Shown one piece after another: positions 18,339-28,175 of a stretch of 64,000 bases of DNA. Below the pieces are notes generated by a model. The model was not told the DNA's origin. It searched no databases and saw nothing but the letters and a program-made list of their open reading frames with translations. How positions within the stretch are numbered: the first letter of the stretch is position 1; every line of letters starts with the position of its first letter. Both the position numbers and the translations under genes were made by a program. This DNA comes from Laspinema sp963821735 (GTDB lineage: Bacteria; Cyanobacteriota; Cyanobacteriia; Cyanobacteriales; Laspinemataceae): the NCBI GenBank assembly GCA_963821735.1, contig CAWGFK010000002.1:992001-1056000 (forward strand). The letters are read 5' to 3'.

Positions 18339-19163
18339 CTATGGCAGCTTCATAACGGAGGGACTCAGGACAAACTCTGGCATCGTATCCCACCAAATTT
18401 CAGGGGGAAAGGGAGACTCAGGGTAGGCCACTCGCAATAAGCATAGACCCTGGGCGGGGGCTGCATATTTAACTTCGGAACGACGCTCATTCACCCAGAG
18501 GTCTTTAAAGGATGAAGGGTCTCGCTCCGATGTCCCGACTTCAACCAGCAAGCCAACCAATAGCCGCATCATCCCATAGAGGAACCCATTGGCTTGCACT
18601 TCGATCTGAACGAATGGACCCTGGCGATCGCATTTGGCTTCCTGTACCTCTACCCAGGAATGCTGGCGCTGCGACCCAGCCCGGTGAAAGGCTGCCAAAT
18701 GATGATGACCCACCAAAGGGTTCAGGGCTTCTTGAATCAAGGATTCATCCAGGGGTGCATAATAATAATGCCAAGAAAACGGGCGCACGAACAAGTTAGG
18801 TTGCTTGTCGGTATAGAGGATGTATCGATAACGACGTGAAACCGCCGAAAATCGAGCGTGCCACTGGGAGTCTACCTCCGCCGATGCCCGGATCAAAATA
18901 TCGTTGGGGAGACGGCTATTGAGGACCCCCGCCCATCTTTCCGGAGGAATCGGACTGCTGGCTTCAAAATGAGCCACTTGAGCGGCGGCATGAACCCCCG
19001 TATCCGTTCTTCCGGCAGCAATTACGCGAGTGGGTTGGTTGAGGACCCCGGCCAGTACCGTTTCGATCTCCTCCTGTACCGTCCTTTGGTTTGGTTGCCG
19101 TTGCCACCCATGAAAATGAGTGCCCAGGTATTGAATGACCAGGGCAATTCGTTGGGTCAGCAT
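18339..19163 (-). CDS. truA: tRNA pseudouridine(38-40) synthase
   Basis: 274 residues. The catalytic aspartate lies in AAGRTDTGVHA (about residue 53), and the family region FLYGMMRLLVG is present. It modifies the anticodon stem of tRNAs. It is embedded in the ribosomal cluster between rplQ and rplM, as in many cyanobacteria. The frame is intact. Confidence 0.96.
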   Translation of the reverse strand: MLTQRIALVIQYLGTHFHGWQRQPNQRTVQEEIETVLAGVLNQPTRVIAAGRTDTGVHAAAQVAHFEASSPIPPERWAGVLNSRLPNDILIRASAEVDSQWHARFSAVSRRYRYILYTDKQPNLFVRPFSWHYYYAPLDESLIQEALNPLVGHHHLAAFHRAGSQRQHSWVEVQEAKCDRQGPFVQIEVQANGFLYGMMRLLVGLLVEVGTSERDPSSFKDLWVNERRSEVKYAAPAQGLCLLRVAYPESPFPPEIWWDTMPEFVLSPSVMKLP

Positions 19164-19263
19164 CGTAGGATTGGAGGATTGATGGGAAACATGAGGGTTT
19201 AGCGCGAAGATTTTAGAGTTAATAAAGACTAAAATCTGGGCGTCTAAAAATCCTGAGATTCGC

Positions 19264-19614
19264 TTAGACTAGCTCGATAATTGCCATGTCGGCATTATCT
19301 CCCCTGCGGGAAACAGTTCTCATGATTCGAGTGTAACCGCCTTGGCGATTTCCATATCTCTCTTGAGCTTTTTCAAAGAGGGCATGAACGAGCTGTTTAT
19401 CATACACATAACCCATCGCTTGACGACGAGCGGGTAATGACCCATCTTTGGCTAGGGTAATCATCCGTTCAGCTTCGGAGCGAACGGCTTTAGCTCGAAT
19501 TTTAGTGGTCGTGATGCGACCATGACGAAGTAGCTCGGTAGTCAGCGCTCTGAGCAAAGCTTTACGCTGATCTGCTGGCTTACCTAATTGTGGAACGCGA
19601 CAACGGTGGCGCAT
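19264..19614 (-). CDS. rplQ: 50S ribosomal protein L17
   Basis: 116 residues starting MRHRCRVPQLGKPADQRKAL, the family signature, with the conserved ALTTELLRHGRITTT. Normal bacterial length. Follows rpoA as in the alpha operon. Confidence 0.97.
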   Translation of the reverse strand: MRHRCRVPQLGKPADQRKALLRALTTELLRHGRITTTKIRAKAVRSEAERMITLAKDGSLPARRQAMGYVYDKQLVHALFEKAQERYGNRQGGYTRIMRTVSRRGDNADMAIIELV

Positions 19615-19764
19615 AATGAAGTATCAACGATGTAGGTTGAACGATAAAGGATGAACTATAAATTATAAGCGCTTGACTGACTTTAGGGAAGTCAAAAGTG
19701 TGAAGTGTAAAGGATGAAGTCAGAGGGTTTCAGACTTTACACTTAACACTTGACACTTTGCCGC

Positions 19765-20715
19765 TTAAGTGCTGGTTTTAGCTGACTTTTCTTGGGGCAA
19801 GGTAATCCCTAAGCGCTTTTGCAAGGCTTCGATGACTTCTTCTGCCGACTTTTGACCAAAGTTTTTGATTTCTAAGAGATCTTCTTGACTGTAGTCGAGG
19901 AGATCTGCGACTGAGTTAATTTGCGCCCGTTTGAGACAGTTGTAAGCTCGAACGGAGAGTTGCAATTCTTCAATCGGAATTTGACTGGTCGGGTCGGCTT
20001 CGGTCGGCGATTCTTCGAGCATCGACTCGATCGTGATATCTTTGAGTGGAGAAAACAGATCCACTAGGATGCTGGCGGATTGACTTAGCGCCTCTTGGGG
20101 CGAAATTGAGCCATTCGTCCAGATTTCCATAATCAATCGGTCTTTCTCCAAAGAGCCGCCCACCCGTGCATCTTCAACGGTGTAGTTGACCTTGCGAACG
20201 GGCATGAATACAGCGTCTATCAAGAGAAAGTCTAAAGCCGCGTTTTCATCTCGGCTCCGGTCCACTGCTCGATATCCTTTGCCCTTTTCCACCCGAAATT
20301 CCATTTCTAAGGTGGAACCCTCGGCAACGGTGGCTATATACTGGTTAGGATCGATCGACTCGACCTCTGAGGGTAAATCAAACCGACCTGCCGTTACCGT
20401 TGCGGGACCTTGAACCAGTAAGCGTCCGATTTGCGGTTGCGGTGAGTAGCTTTTGAGGACAACTTCCTTCATGTTCAGTAAAATTTCCAGAACATCTTCT
20501 CGGACGCCCTCAATTGTGGCAAACTCGTGATTGACACCGGCAATTCGGACTGCGCTTACGGCTGTCCCTTCCAAGTTAGAAAGTAGCACTCGGCGGAGGG
20601 CATTCCCCACCGTCGTGCCTTGACCTCGTTCTAACGGTTCCAGTAAGAATTTTCCATACTGGGACTGGTCTCTTTCAGTGTTTGACTCTACACACTCAAT
20701 CTGAAACTGCGCCAC
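19765..20715 (-). CDS. rpoA: RNA polymerase alpha subunit
   Basis: 316 residues. The N-terminal dimerisation domain (GTTVGNALRRVLLSNLEGTA at about 34-53) and the C-terminal DNA- and activator-binding domain with helix-hairpin-helix segments (RAYNCLKRAQINSVADLL, DLLEIKNFGQKSAEEV) are both complete. It initiates assembly of the polymerase core. A 212-bp gap to rpsK may hold an extra promoter, though none could be fixed. Confidence 0.98.
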   Translation of the reverse strand: MAQFQIECVESNTERDQSQYGKFLLEPLERGQGTTVGNALRRVLLSNLEGTAVSAVRIAGVNHEFATIEGVREDVLEILLNMKEVVLKSYSPQPQIGRLLVQGPATVTAGRFDLPSEVESIDPNQYIATVAEGSTLEMEFRVEKGKGYRAVDRSRDENAALDFLLIDAVFMPVRKVNYTVEDARVGGSLEKDRLIMEIWTNGSISPQEALSQSASILVDLFSPLKDITIESMLEESPTEADPTSQIPIEELQLSVRAYNCLKRAQINSVADLLDYSQEDLLEIKNFGQKSAEEVIEALQKRLGITLPQEKSAKTST

Positions 20716-20927
20716 GGAGTGACCTCCCTTCTCCTCGATCCATCGAAGGCCAGTTTAGCCTCCCTCGTTTAATGCTGACTCGCTCCTCATTGACTGAGGA
20801 TTTGACCATCGCTCGGAGTGATGAGTCAGGATTTTTTAGGTTGAAATCCTTCATCTCCACTTAATCCTGATGTCCGAATCTTTTTTGTCTGACTTCGTTT
20901 TTTTCCAAGGCTGCTATAGGCAAATGT

Positions 20928-21323
20928 TTAAACTCTACGTCGCTTGGGTGGACGGCAGCCATTGTGCGGAATTGGGGTGACGTCCCGAATCAAGGTGATT
21001 TCTAGGCCCGCACCTTGGAGGGCACGAATGGCAGTCTCTCGGCCTGAACCGGGACCACTGACCATTACCTCAATTTGACGCATTCCCTGCTCAACTGCAC
21101 GGCGTGCTGCATTCTCTGCTGCGGTTTGAGCGGCAAAGGGAGTTCCTTTTTTTGCACCTTTAAAGCCACTAGAACCACTGGTTGCCCAAGAAATTACTTC
21201 TCCGCTGGGATCGGTAATCGTGACAATGGTGTTATTAAAGGTGGACTGAATGTAACCCACTCCATTAGGTACATTCCTTTTTTGCTTTCGCGAGCCAGTT
21301 TTTTTGCTTGTTTGTCGCGCCAT
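20928..21323 (-). CDS. rpsK: 30S ribosomal protein S11
   Basis: 131 residues with the signature region from ALQGAGLEITLIRDVTPIPHNG to the basic tail RPPKRRRV. Binds 16S rRNA in the platform. Normal length and intact frame. Confidence 0.97.
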   Translation of the reverse strand: MARQTSKKTGSRKQKRNVPNGVGYIQSTFNNTIVTITDPSGEVISWATSGSSGFKGAKKGTPFAAQTAAENAARRAVEQGMRQIEVMVSGPGSGRETAIRALQGAGLEITLIRDVTPIPHNGCRPPKRRRV

Positions 21324-21413
21324 ATCGATCGCAATAGTGAAGGTTTAAATGATTGAGACTCAGTAAGAAGTTCGGCTCGATGAAGCCGAACCTGATTCGA
21401 GATTGAATCGTTC

Positions 21414-21797
21414 TTACTTCTTGGAAGGGGCTTTTTTCTTGCCTGCCACGGTGCGCCTTCCACCTCGACGGGTTCGGGCATTGGTCCGAGTTCTTTGTCC
21501 GCGTACTGGGAGTCCCATGCGATGACGACGGCCCCGATAGGTGCCGATGTCCATCAGACGCTTGATGTTCATGGCCTCTAAGCGTCTGAGATCCCCCTCG
21601 ACTTCGTAATTTTTTTCTAAGTCTTCCCGGAGGGTGGCGACTTCGGCGTCGGTTAAATCTTTGACTCGGGTATCTGGATTGACCCCGGTCCGCTCCAAAA
21701 TTTGCTGGGCTCGCGTTGGCCCAATCCCATAAATGTATCGTAGACCTATCTCAACTCGCTTATCGCGAGGAAGATCTACTCCGGCAATTCGTGCCAC
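21414..21797 (-). CDS. rpsM: 30S ribosomal protein S13
   Basis: 127 residues beginning MARIAGVDLPRDKRVEIGL, with IYGIGPTRAQQIL and the C-terminal GQRTRTNARTRRG tail that contacts tRNA. Normal length, head of the 30S subunit. Confidence 0.97.
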   Translation of the reverse strand: MARIAGVDLPRDKRVEIGLRYIYGIGPTRAQQILERTGVNPDTRVKDLTDAEVATLREDLEKNYEVEGDLRRLEAMNIKRLMDIGTYRGRRHRMGLPVRGQRTRTNARTRRGGRRTVAGKKKAPSKK

Positions 21798-21897
21798 GCT
21801 CGTTCTCTCCCTCTACTGGTTAGTATGTTTTGACAACTGTGAGCAATTCTAAAGGCCAGAATTTAGGGCATTTAGAATTCATTGGATGGGTCTTGAT

Positions 21898-22011
21898 CTA
21901 ACCCTGACGTTGTTTGTGCTTTGGATTGGAACAAATCACCATGACTCGACCGCGACGACGAATGACGCGGCACTTCTCGCAAATCTTCTTGACGGATGCT
22001 CGAACTTTCAT
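21898..22011 (-). CDS. rpmJ: 50S ribosomal protein L36
   Basis: 37 residues, MKVRASVKKICEKCRVI continuing to NPKHKQRQG. The zinc ligands C11, C14 and C27 and His32 are present. It is too short for most ORF lists. The position between infA and rpsM is the standard place. Confidence 0.96.
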   Translation of the reverse strand: MKVRASVKKICEKCRVIRRRGRVMVICSNPKHKQRQG

Positions 22012-22124
22012 TTCTCTTTGAGCAGCGCTACAAACTTCATATTATATCAATTTTTGTCAGAAATGACAAAAATACGACCGACTTGTTTTTATCAGGATTT
22101 TTAGGGATAAGCTAGAAAGAATCC

Positions 22125-22349
22125 TTACTTCTTACGAAGACGGTAGGTGATGCGACCTTTGGTTAAGTCGTAGGGGGTCAGTTCTACTTTGACGCGATCG
22201 CCCGGAAGAATTTTGATGTAATTCCGGCGAATTTTCCCCGAGATGTGGGCGAGTACGTTAAACCCATTGTCTAGGTCTACCCGAAACATCGCATTGGGGA
22301 GGGATTCAGTCACCGTCCCTTCCATCTCGATTAGATCTTGTTTAGCCAA
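22125..22349 (-). CDS. infA: Translation initiation factor IF-1
   Basis: 74 residues with the S1/OB-fold signature: MEGTVTESLPNAMFRVDLDN and the terminal RITYRLRKK. Occupies the ribosomal A site during initiation. The gap to adk is about 250 bp and may contain a promoter. Confidence 0.97.
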   Translation of the reverse strand: MAKQDLIEMEGTVTESLPNAMFRVDLDNGFNVLAHISGKIRRNYIKILPGDRVKVELTPYDLTKGRITYRLRKK

Positions 22350-22600
22350 GTTGTTTTTACCTCAATGCTAGAAATACAGTCAACAGCGCTCGGGCGAGCC
22401 ATCCCGATTCAGATGGCGATCGCACTGCTAGAGATTTTTCACGAATAGCTGACAGAGCAGCCCGTCACATATCTTAGCAAAAATAGCGCCAGCTTGACCC
22501 AGGCAGGGGGGAAGTTACACCAGTCAGCGCCACTGGAAACAGCAGCAATCGTAACTGGGTAACTCCGGCATTTGAACCCTGTTTCCCGGTGGCATTTTTT

Positions 22601-23159
22601 TCAACTGGTGACTACTTTTTTCAGAATCGCCGCCACTGCCTCAATAGACGAATTGCCATTGATAGCAATCAGCCGTCCCCGCTCTCGATAATAGTCAATC
22701 ACCGGAATCGTTTGGCTGTGATAAACCCGTAAACGACGGGCAATGGTCTCATCCCCATCATCACTGCGTCCTCGTCCATGTAACCGATCAATCAACTGTT
22801 TGTCGGGGACTTCCAAACTAATGGCTGACTTACACTCTTGCTGAATATCATCCAAAAGATGATCTAAAAACTCAGCTTGAGGCACATTCCGAGGAAACCC
22901 ATCTAAGAATCCATCCCGTTTTAGTCGCATCCGGTTGAGTCAGGCGATCGCGAATCAAGTCTAAAAGCAGCGAATCCGGGACCAACTCCCCACGCTGCAT
23001 ATACTCCTTAGCCTGATTGCCCAAATCAGTCTGTTGATCAACAGCGGCCCTCAAGATATCCCCCGTTGAAATATGAGGAATATGATGAGATTCGGAGAGG
23101 ATCTGAGCTTGAGTTCCCTTCCCCGCTCCAGGAGGACCTAAAAAAATTAGTCTTGTCAC
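22601..23159 (-). CDS. adk: Adenylate kinase; one-base frameshift
   Basis: Catalyses ATP + AMP = 2 ADP. The P-loop GPPGAGKGTQ is at residues 8-17 in the first frame. Removing one base at about 22903-22906 (CATCTAAG on the plus strand) joins TGWIL to DGFPRNVPQAEFL, the family's conserved DGFPR. The second frame then holds DRLHGRGRSDDGDETIARRL (the short LID form) and the C-terminus. The corrected product is about 185 residues. The GTG start overlaps the secY stop by one base. Adk is essential, so the shift is most likely an error. Confidence 0.92.
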
Positions 23160-24469
23160 TATTGCTTCACCATTCCTTCATAGCGCTGGGAGATCACATA
23201 AGTTTGAATTTGTTTGGCCGTATCGATCGCCACCCCCACCAAAATCAGCAGAGAAGTTGCTCCAAACCCCTGGAAAGTCCGCACACCCGTGGCACTTTCT
23301 ACAGCAGTTGGGACGATCGCCACCATCCCCAAAAAAATGGCTCCCAAAAACGTTAATCGGTTCAGTACCCGCTCCACATATTCCGTCGTCGCCCGTCCTG
23401 GACGAATCCCAGGAATACTGGCCCCCATTTTTTTCAAATTTTGAGCCATATCTACAGGATTCACAATCAATGAAGCGTAGAAATAGCTGAAAAACAGAAT
23501 TAACGTCAAATAAAACGCCACATAAACCAAAGGAGCAGGACCATTGGGACTCAAATAAGACGAAATGGTAATCATTACGTCATTTTTGGTAAATTGAGCC
23601 AAAGAAGCAGGCAGAATTAACACTGCCGATGCAAAAATGATCGGCATCACCCCCCCTTGATTTAACCTCAAAGGAAGATAGCTACTTTTCTCCCGATAAA
23701 GCTTCCGTCCGACCTGACGACGGGCCGAAATAATTGGAATTCTTCGGGTCCCTTCTTGGACAAAAACAATCCCAACAATCGTAATTAAAAAGACCAAAGT
23801 CAGAATCAAAACCGGACCGACAATCGCTTGGTCTTCCCGAGCCAGAGCCAGAGTTTGACCCAAAGAATTGGGAAGAACCGCCACAATATTGACAAAAATC
23901 AATAAAGAAGCGCCATTGCCCACTCCGCGTTCCGTAATCAACTCAGATACCCACATCACAAACATCGAGCCAGTGGTCAATGCCACCGCAGTTTGGACAT
24001 AGAATAAAACACCGGGATCTGGGGTTTCGGCAAAAGCGCCAACCCATAGAGCAATGCCGGTACTTTGCAGCAATGCCCATCCTAGGGCAACATAACGAGT
24101 AATCTGAGAGATTTTGCGCCGACCGGCTTCCCCTTCATTTTTTTGTAAATCTTCTAATGAAGGGAGAGCAGCCGTCAGTAATTGCATAATAATGGAGGCA
24201 TTAATATAAGGCAGGATCCCTAGGGCAAAAATCCCTAAAGCTCGCAAGCCACCCCCAGAAAACAGGTCCAAAAAACCAATCAGCGGACTGCCATCAATAT
24301 TGGCCTGAAATCTCGCACGGTCAATCCCAGGAACTGGAATCCAAATGCCTAAGCGCACCAAAACTAACATACCAATGGTGAGGAGCAGCCGACCTCGCAG
24401 GCCCGCTGCTCTAGCCATCTGCATGAAAGTCTCCTGAGCGGTTGGTGCTTTATCTCGACTAACAACCAT
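23159..24469 (-). CDS. secY: Preprotein translocase subunit SecY
   Basis: 436 residues and ten predicted helices. The plug and signature region FSGGGLRALGIFALGILPYI and TSLLILVGVAIDTAKQIQTY are clear. It is the channel of the Sec translocon in plasma and thylakoid membranes. It follows rplO and precedes adk, as in the spc operon. Confidence 0.98.
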   Translation of the reverse strand: MVVSRDKAPTAQETFMQMARAAGLRGRLLLTIGMLVLVRLGIWIPVPGIDRARFQANIDGSPLIGFLDLFSGGGLRALGIFALGILPYINASIIMQLLTAALPSLEDLQKNEGEAGRRKISQITRYVALGWALLQSTGIALWVGAFAETPDPGVLFYVQTAVALTTGSMFVMWVSELITERGVGNGASLLIFVNIVAVLPNSLGQTLALAREDQAIVGPVLILTLVFLITIVGIVFVQEGTRRIPIISARRQVGRKLYREKSSYLPLRLNQGGVMPIIFASAVLILPASLAQFTKNDVMITISSYLSPNGPAPLVYVAFYLTLILFFSYFYASLIVNPVDMAQNLKKMGASIPGIRPGRATTEYVERVLNRLTFLGAIFLGMVAIVPTAVESATGVRTFQGFGATSLLILVGVAIDTAKQIQTYVISQRYEGMVKQ

Positions 24470-24544
24470 TAAGGAGTACCTCTACTGTTCATTGCAGCGC
24501 TCCGTGTCCTTGTCTAGGATAAATGCCCGTAAGGTCATATCACC

Positions 24545-25000
24545 CTAGGATTTGGCATCACTGGTTTCACAAGTTCCACCGGCAGCTTCAATCTTGGCTT
24601 TAGCCCCTGCGGTAAAGGCAGCAGCTTTCACATTTAAAGGAACATTCAGTTCCCCATCTCCCAAGATTTTCAAAGGCCCATCATTGGTGGTGACAATGCC
24701 CGCTTCCATCAAGGACGCTAAGGTCACTTCACTGTTAGCGGCCAATGATGCCAACTTACTTACGTTAATCGTAGTGTATTCTTTGCGATTGACGAGCGGA
24801 AAATGCTTGAGCTTAGGCAGACGGCGATACAGGGGCTGTTGTCCCCCTTCAAACCCAGGACGGGTGCTACCCCCGGCTCTCGCTTTTTGACCTCTCATCC
24901 CTTTACCGGCGCTGGCCCCTTGACCGGCAGAAATACCGCGAGCCAAGCGCCGTTTGCGTTTTTTAGACCCTGCTTTGGGTCCTAGTTCATGTAGTCTCAT
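24545..25000 (-). CDS. rplO: 50S ribosomal protein L15
   Basis: 151 residues. The glycine- and basic-rich N-terminus (KKRKRRLARGISAGQGASAG) is typical, and the conserved C-terminal domain ends at ETSDAKS. Located between rpsE and secY as usual. Confidence 0.97.
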   Translation of the reverse strand: MRLHELGPKAGSKKRKRRLARGISAGQGASAGKGMRGQKARAGGSTRPGFEGGQQPLYRRLPKLKHFPLVNRKEYTTINVSKLASLAANSEVTLASLMEAGIVTTNDGPLKILGDGELNVPLNVKAAAFTAGAKAKIEAAGGTCETSDAKS

Positions 25001-25051
25001 TTTTCTCCCCTATGTCTGTAACTTGACTCGGTTCAAGCTGATGGCGATGGA

Positions 25052-25576
25052 TTAGGCGTACAGCTTGTCAATTGCAATGCCACGCTCGTCAGCGACTTCA
25101 GACAAGGTTCGCAGACTGACTAGGGCATCGATCGCAGCTCTAGCATTGTTCAGTGGGTTGTTAGACCCCAACTGTTTGGCGAGAATATTGCGAACTCCGG
25201 CTAATTCGAGGACGGTGCGGACTGCACCCCCAGCAATTACCCCGGTCCCAGGTGCGGCGGGACGCATCATCACTTTGGCTCCGGTGGCACTGCCATCGAC
25301 GCGGTGAGGAATGGAGTTGGCTTTGGTTAGAGGCACTTCGATTAGATGCTTTTTGCCATCGGCGACGCCTTTTTTAACGGCGCTGATCACGTCACTGGCT
25401 TTACCCACACCGACTCCGACTTGACCGCGTTCGTTACCGACGACGACGATCGCCCGGAAGCTGAGTTTTTTACCGCCTTTGACGACTTTAGTAACCCGGC
25501 GAATCTGAACGACCCGCTCTTGCCAATCTGTTTCTTTTTCCCGAGTGCGGGCGTTTTTTTTACGACGTTCTGCCAT
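25052..25576 (-). CDS. rpsE: 30S ribosomal protein S5
   Basis: 174 residues. The double-stranded RNA-binding signature starts at QERVVQIRRVTKVVKGGKK and continues with SFRAIVVVGNERGQVGVG. Contributes to decoding accuracy. A 147-bp gap precedes it after rplR, longer than its neighbours' gaps. Confidence 0.97.
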   Translation of the reverse strand: MAERRKKNARTREKETDWQERVVQIRRVTKVVKGGKKLSFRAIVVVGNERGQVGVGVGKASDVISAVKKGVADGKKHLIEVPLTKANSIPHRVDGSATGAKVMMRPAAPGTGVIAGGAVRTVLELAGVRNILAKQLGSNNPLNNARAAIDALVSLRTLSEVADERGIAIDKLYA

Positions 25577-25723
25577 AGTTTTTTGTCAGGAATGATTGTT
25601 GCTATTCGTTCGGTGTTGGTGCGTTTGCCGATTCGCTCGGTTTGGATCGCTCTGGTGGGACGAGATTATGCCGTGCGAGATGGCAACGCGCAACTGCCGA
25701 AACTTAGGCGACTTTAGAACTTT

Positions 25724-26086
25724 TTAGAACTCTAAACCCGCTTCACGGGCCGCTTCTGCTAGGGCTTTAACCCGACCGTGGTAAAGGTTACCGCCGCGAT
25801 CGAAGACGACTTTTTCAATGCCTTTTTCCCGGGCGCGATCGGCGATCAGTTTGCCGACTTTGGCCGATGCATCACAAGTAGCTCCTGTCTCTAATTCGGC
25901 TTTCAATGCCGGATCAAGAGTGGATGCCGCTGCTAGGGTTTGGTGTTGGGTATCGTCTATCACCTGAGCATAAATATGCTGATGAGAGCGAAATACAGAT
26001 AACCGAGGACGTTCTGGGGTGCCGATGACCCGACGTCGCACGCGCCGATGACGGCGTTCAATAGATTCACTGCGAGTCAGCTTCAT
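25724..26086 (-). CDS. rplR: 50S ribosomal protein L18
   Basis: 120 residues with RPRLSVFRSHQHIYAQVIDD and VFDRGGNLYHGRVKALAEAA. Binds 5S rRNA. Only 3 nt separate it from rplF. Confidence 0.97.
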   Translation of the reverse strand: MKLTRSESIERRHRRVRRRVIGTPERPRLSVFRSHQHIYAQVIDDTQHQTLAAASTLDPALKAELETGATCDASAKVGKLIADRAREKGIEKVVFDRGGNLYHGRVKALAEAAREAGLEF

Positions 26087-26089
26087 AGT

Positions 26090-26629
26090 TTATTTCTTCC
26101 CTGTCTTCCCTGCCTTGCGTCTGACTTGTTCGCCTGCATAGCGAATTCCCTTACCTTTATAGGGTTCGGGGGGACGGACGTCCCTAATTTTGGCGGCAGT
26201 ATTGCCGACAATTTCTTTGTTGATGCCGCTGACAATCACGTTGGTGTTGTTTTCAACGGCGACAGAGATGCCTTCGGGGGGGTTGATTTCCACGGGGTTG
26301 CTATACCCGACGTTGAGAATCAGGTTGCGCCCTTGGACTTGAGCGCGATAGCCCACCCCTTGAATTTCCAGTCGTTTTTGGAATCCTTCGGAGACGCCTT
26401 GAACCATGTTGGCGACTAAGGTGCGGCATAATCCATGACGTTGACGGGCGGCACGAGACTCGTCGCGACGCTTGACTTCGATGGTTTCGCCTTCTTGTGC
26501 CACGATGACTTCGGCGGGTAGCTCTCGGGAAAGTTCGCCTTTTGGCCCCTTAACGGAGACTTTCTGCCCCTCAATGGATACGACGACTTTGGCCGGTATA
26601 TTAATGGGGCGCTTACCAATACGAGACAT
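26090..26629 (-). CDS. rplF: 50S ribosomal protein L6
   Basis: 179 residues, MSRIGKRPINIPAKVVVSI to the signature PEPYKGKGIRYAGEQVRRK. Binds near the factor-binding site of the 50S subunit. Normal length. Confidence 0.97.
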   Translation of the reverse strand: MSRIGKRPINIPAKVVVSIEGQKVSVKGPKGELSRELPAEVIVAQEGETIEVKRRDESRAARQRHGLCRTLVANMVQGVSEGFQKRLEIQGVGYRAQVQGRNLILNVGYSNPVEINPPEGISVAVENNTNVIVSGINKEIVGNTAAKIRDVRPPEPYKGKGIRYAGEQVRRKAGKTGKK

Positions 26630-26746
26630 AGTTTTCCTCTTTCTTTACTTGTCGAGATTTAAGCCGTAAGGTCAGAATTGAAGGGGGCAGGGTGCTGCGT
26701 CCCCTTGCAGTGGATTCTTCGACCGATTCACGGAAAAAATCTCAAA

Positions 26747-27148
26747 CTACCAGACATAGCAAAGCACTTCACCGCCTACACCTTGACGACGGGCGTCTCG
26801 GTCGGTCATGATGCCCGATGAGGTGGAAATGATGGCAATTCCAATGCCGCCTAAGACGCGAGGTAATTCTTTCCGATTGGAATAGACTCGCAACCCGGGT
26901 TTACTGACCCGTTTTAAGGCTTTGATAATGGGCTGGCGATTTTTGCCTTTGTATTTCAAGGCGATCGCGAGTTTTTTATCGACCCCTTCGCCCACTTCTT
27001 CAAATTCGGCAATAAAGCCTTCTTCTTGAAGAACTTTGGCAATGGAACGGGTCATGTTTGTGGATAGAACTTCTGTTTTTTGGTGCCGTGCTAGGCTTGC
27101 ATTGCGGATGCGTGTAAGCATATCTGCAATCGTGTCGTTAGCCGCCAT
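26747..27148 (-). CDS. rpsH: 30S ribosomal protein S8
   Basis: 133 residues with DTIADMLTRIRNASLARHQ and the C-terminal signature STSSGIMTDRDARRQGVGGE. Primary 16S rRNA binder and, in other bacteria, the translational regulator of the spc operon. Confidence 0.97.
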   Translation of the reverse strand: MAANDTIADMLTRIRNASLARHQKTEVLSTNMTRSIAKVLQEEGFIAEFEEVGEGVDKKLAIALKYKGKNRQPIIKALKRVSKPGLRVYSNRKELPRVLGGIGIAIISTSSGIMTDRDARRQGVGGEVLCYVW

Positions 27149-27173
27149 TTTTCGCTCCTTATTCCCCTGTTAA

Positions 27174-27719
27174 TTATCCTTCTTTGAAGGGCATTCCCAT
27201 TTCTTTGAGTAAGGCGCGGCCCTCTTCATCCGTTGTTGCCGTTGTGATGATGGATATGTCCATACCCCGAATTTGGTCAATCCGGTCGTACTCTACTTCT
27301 GGAAAAATTAATTGTTCTCTGACGCCCAAGGTGTAATTGCCTCGTCCGTCAAAGCTTTTGGGACTAATGCCGCGAAAGTCCCGAATCCGAGGTAGTGCTA
27401 AACTGATCAGGCGATCGAGGAAGGAATACATCCGATCGCCCCGGAGGGTGACCATCATTCCCACAGGCATTCCTTGACGGATTTTAAAGCCTGCGATCGC
27501 CTTTTTCGCCCGCGTCACCACGGGTTTTTGTCCCGCAATTGTAGCGATTTCGGTCAAAGATGATTCTAGCGCTTTCGCATTGCTAGACGCTTCCCCTAAG
27601 CCTCGGTTAATGGTGATTTTCACCACCTTGGGCACCTGATGGATATTTTGGTACTTAAACTGTTCCATCAGTTTGGGGACGATCGTTTCTTGATACCGCG
27701 TTTTGAGTTGAGTAGCCAT
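27174..27719 (-). CDS. rplE: 50S ribosomal protein L5
   Basis: 181 residues. The conserved regions VVKITINRGLGEASSNAK and GMPVGMMVTLRGDRMY are present. Binds 5S rRNA and contacts P-site tRNA. Intact frame. Confidence 0.97.
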   Translation of the reverse strand: MATQLKTRYQETIVPKLMEQFKYQNIHQVPKVVKITINRGLGEASSNAKALESSLTEIATIAGQKPVVTRAKKAIAGFKIRQGMPVGMMVTLRGDRMYSFLDRLISLALPRIRDFRGISPKSFDGRGNYTLGVREQLIFPEVEYDRIDQIRGMDISIITTATTDEEGRALLKEMGMPFKEG

Positions 27720-27820
27720 GAGTTTTACATCCTTATCCCTGGTCTTGGTCAGAGATTCCTTATTTCTGAAGATATAGAGCGGTGGGGTAGGGCAAGAATC
27801 CCTTCCCCTTCGTCCCTTGC

Positions 27821-28175
27821 CTAATCAATAATTTCCCCGGTTTTTTTGAGCATTCGCACCTTCCGTCCTTCTTCGGTGAAGGTGTAACAAATCCGGCTTG
27901 CCACTTTTTCCTTTTCAGAATAAAGCATGACATTTGAGCTATGAATCGGAGATTCAAAGGTCTCAATGCGACCCGATTCTCCTTCTTGCTGAGGTTTAAC
28001 GTGCTTTGTTTTCACGTTAACGCCTTTCACAATCACTGTGCTTCTTGGTCGGAAAGGTTTTCATGATTTCTCCAACCTTTCCTTTTTCTTTCCCGGCAAT
28101 AACCTGCACCGTATCGCCGGTTTTAACGTGCATTTTATAGCGCGTCAGGGCAGTGTTCCGTTGTTTTTTAGCCAT
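27821..28175 (-). CDS. rplX: 50S ribosomal protein L24; one-base frameshift
   Basis: The first frame, from ATG 28175 abutting the rplN stop, reads MAKKQRNTALTRYKMHVKTG and VIAGKEKGKVGEIMKTF (a KOW motif). It breaks at about 28041-28047, where one extra base separates it from the rest: VIVKGVNVKTKHVKPQQEGE to the stop at 27821. Removing one A gives FPTKSTVIVKGVN and a normal 117-residue L24. The later half alone would look like a 71-residue gene with a GTG start. An error is more likely than a true break in this assembly-initiating protein. Confidence 0.93.

Noticed and set aside
22903..22906. Programmed frameshift in adk or ribosomal genes
   Set aside because: No slippery heptamer or downstream structure, and similar shifts occur in many unrelated genes.
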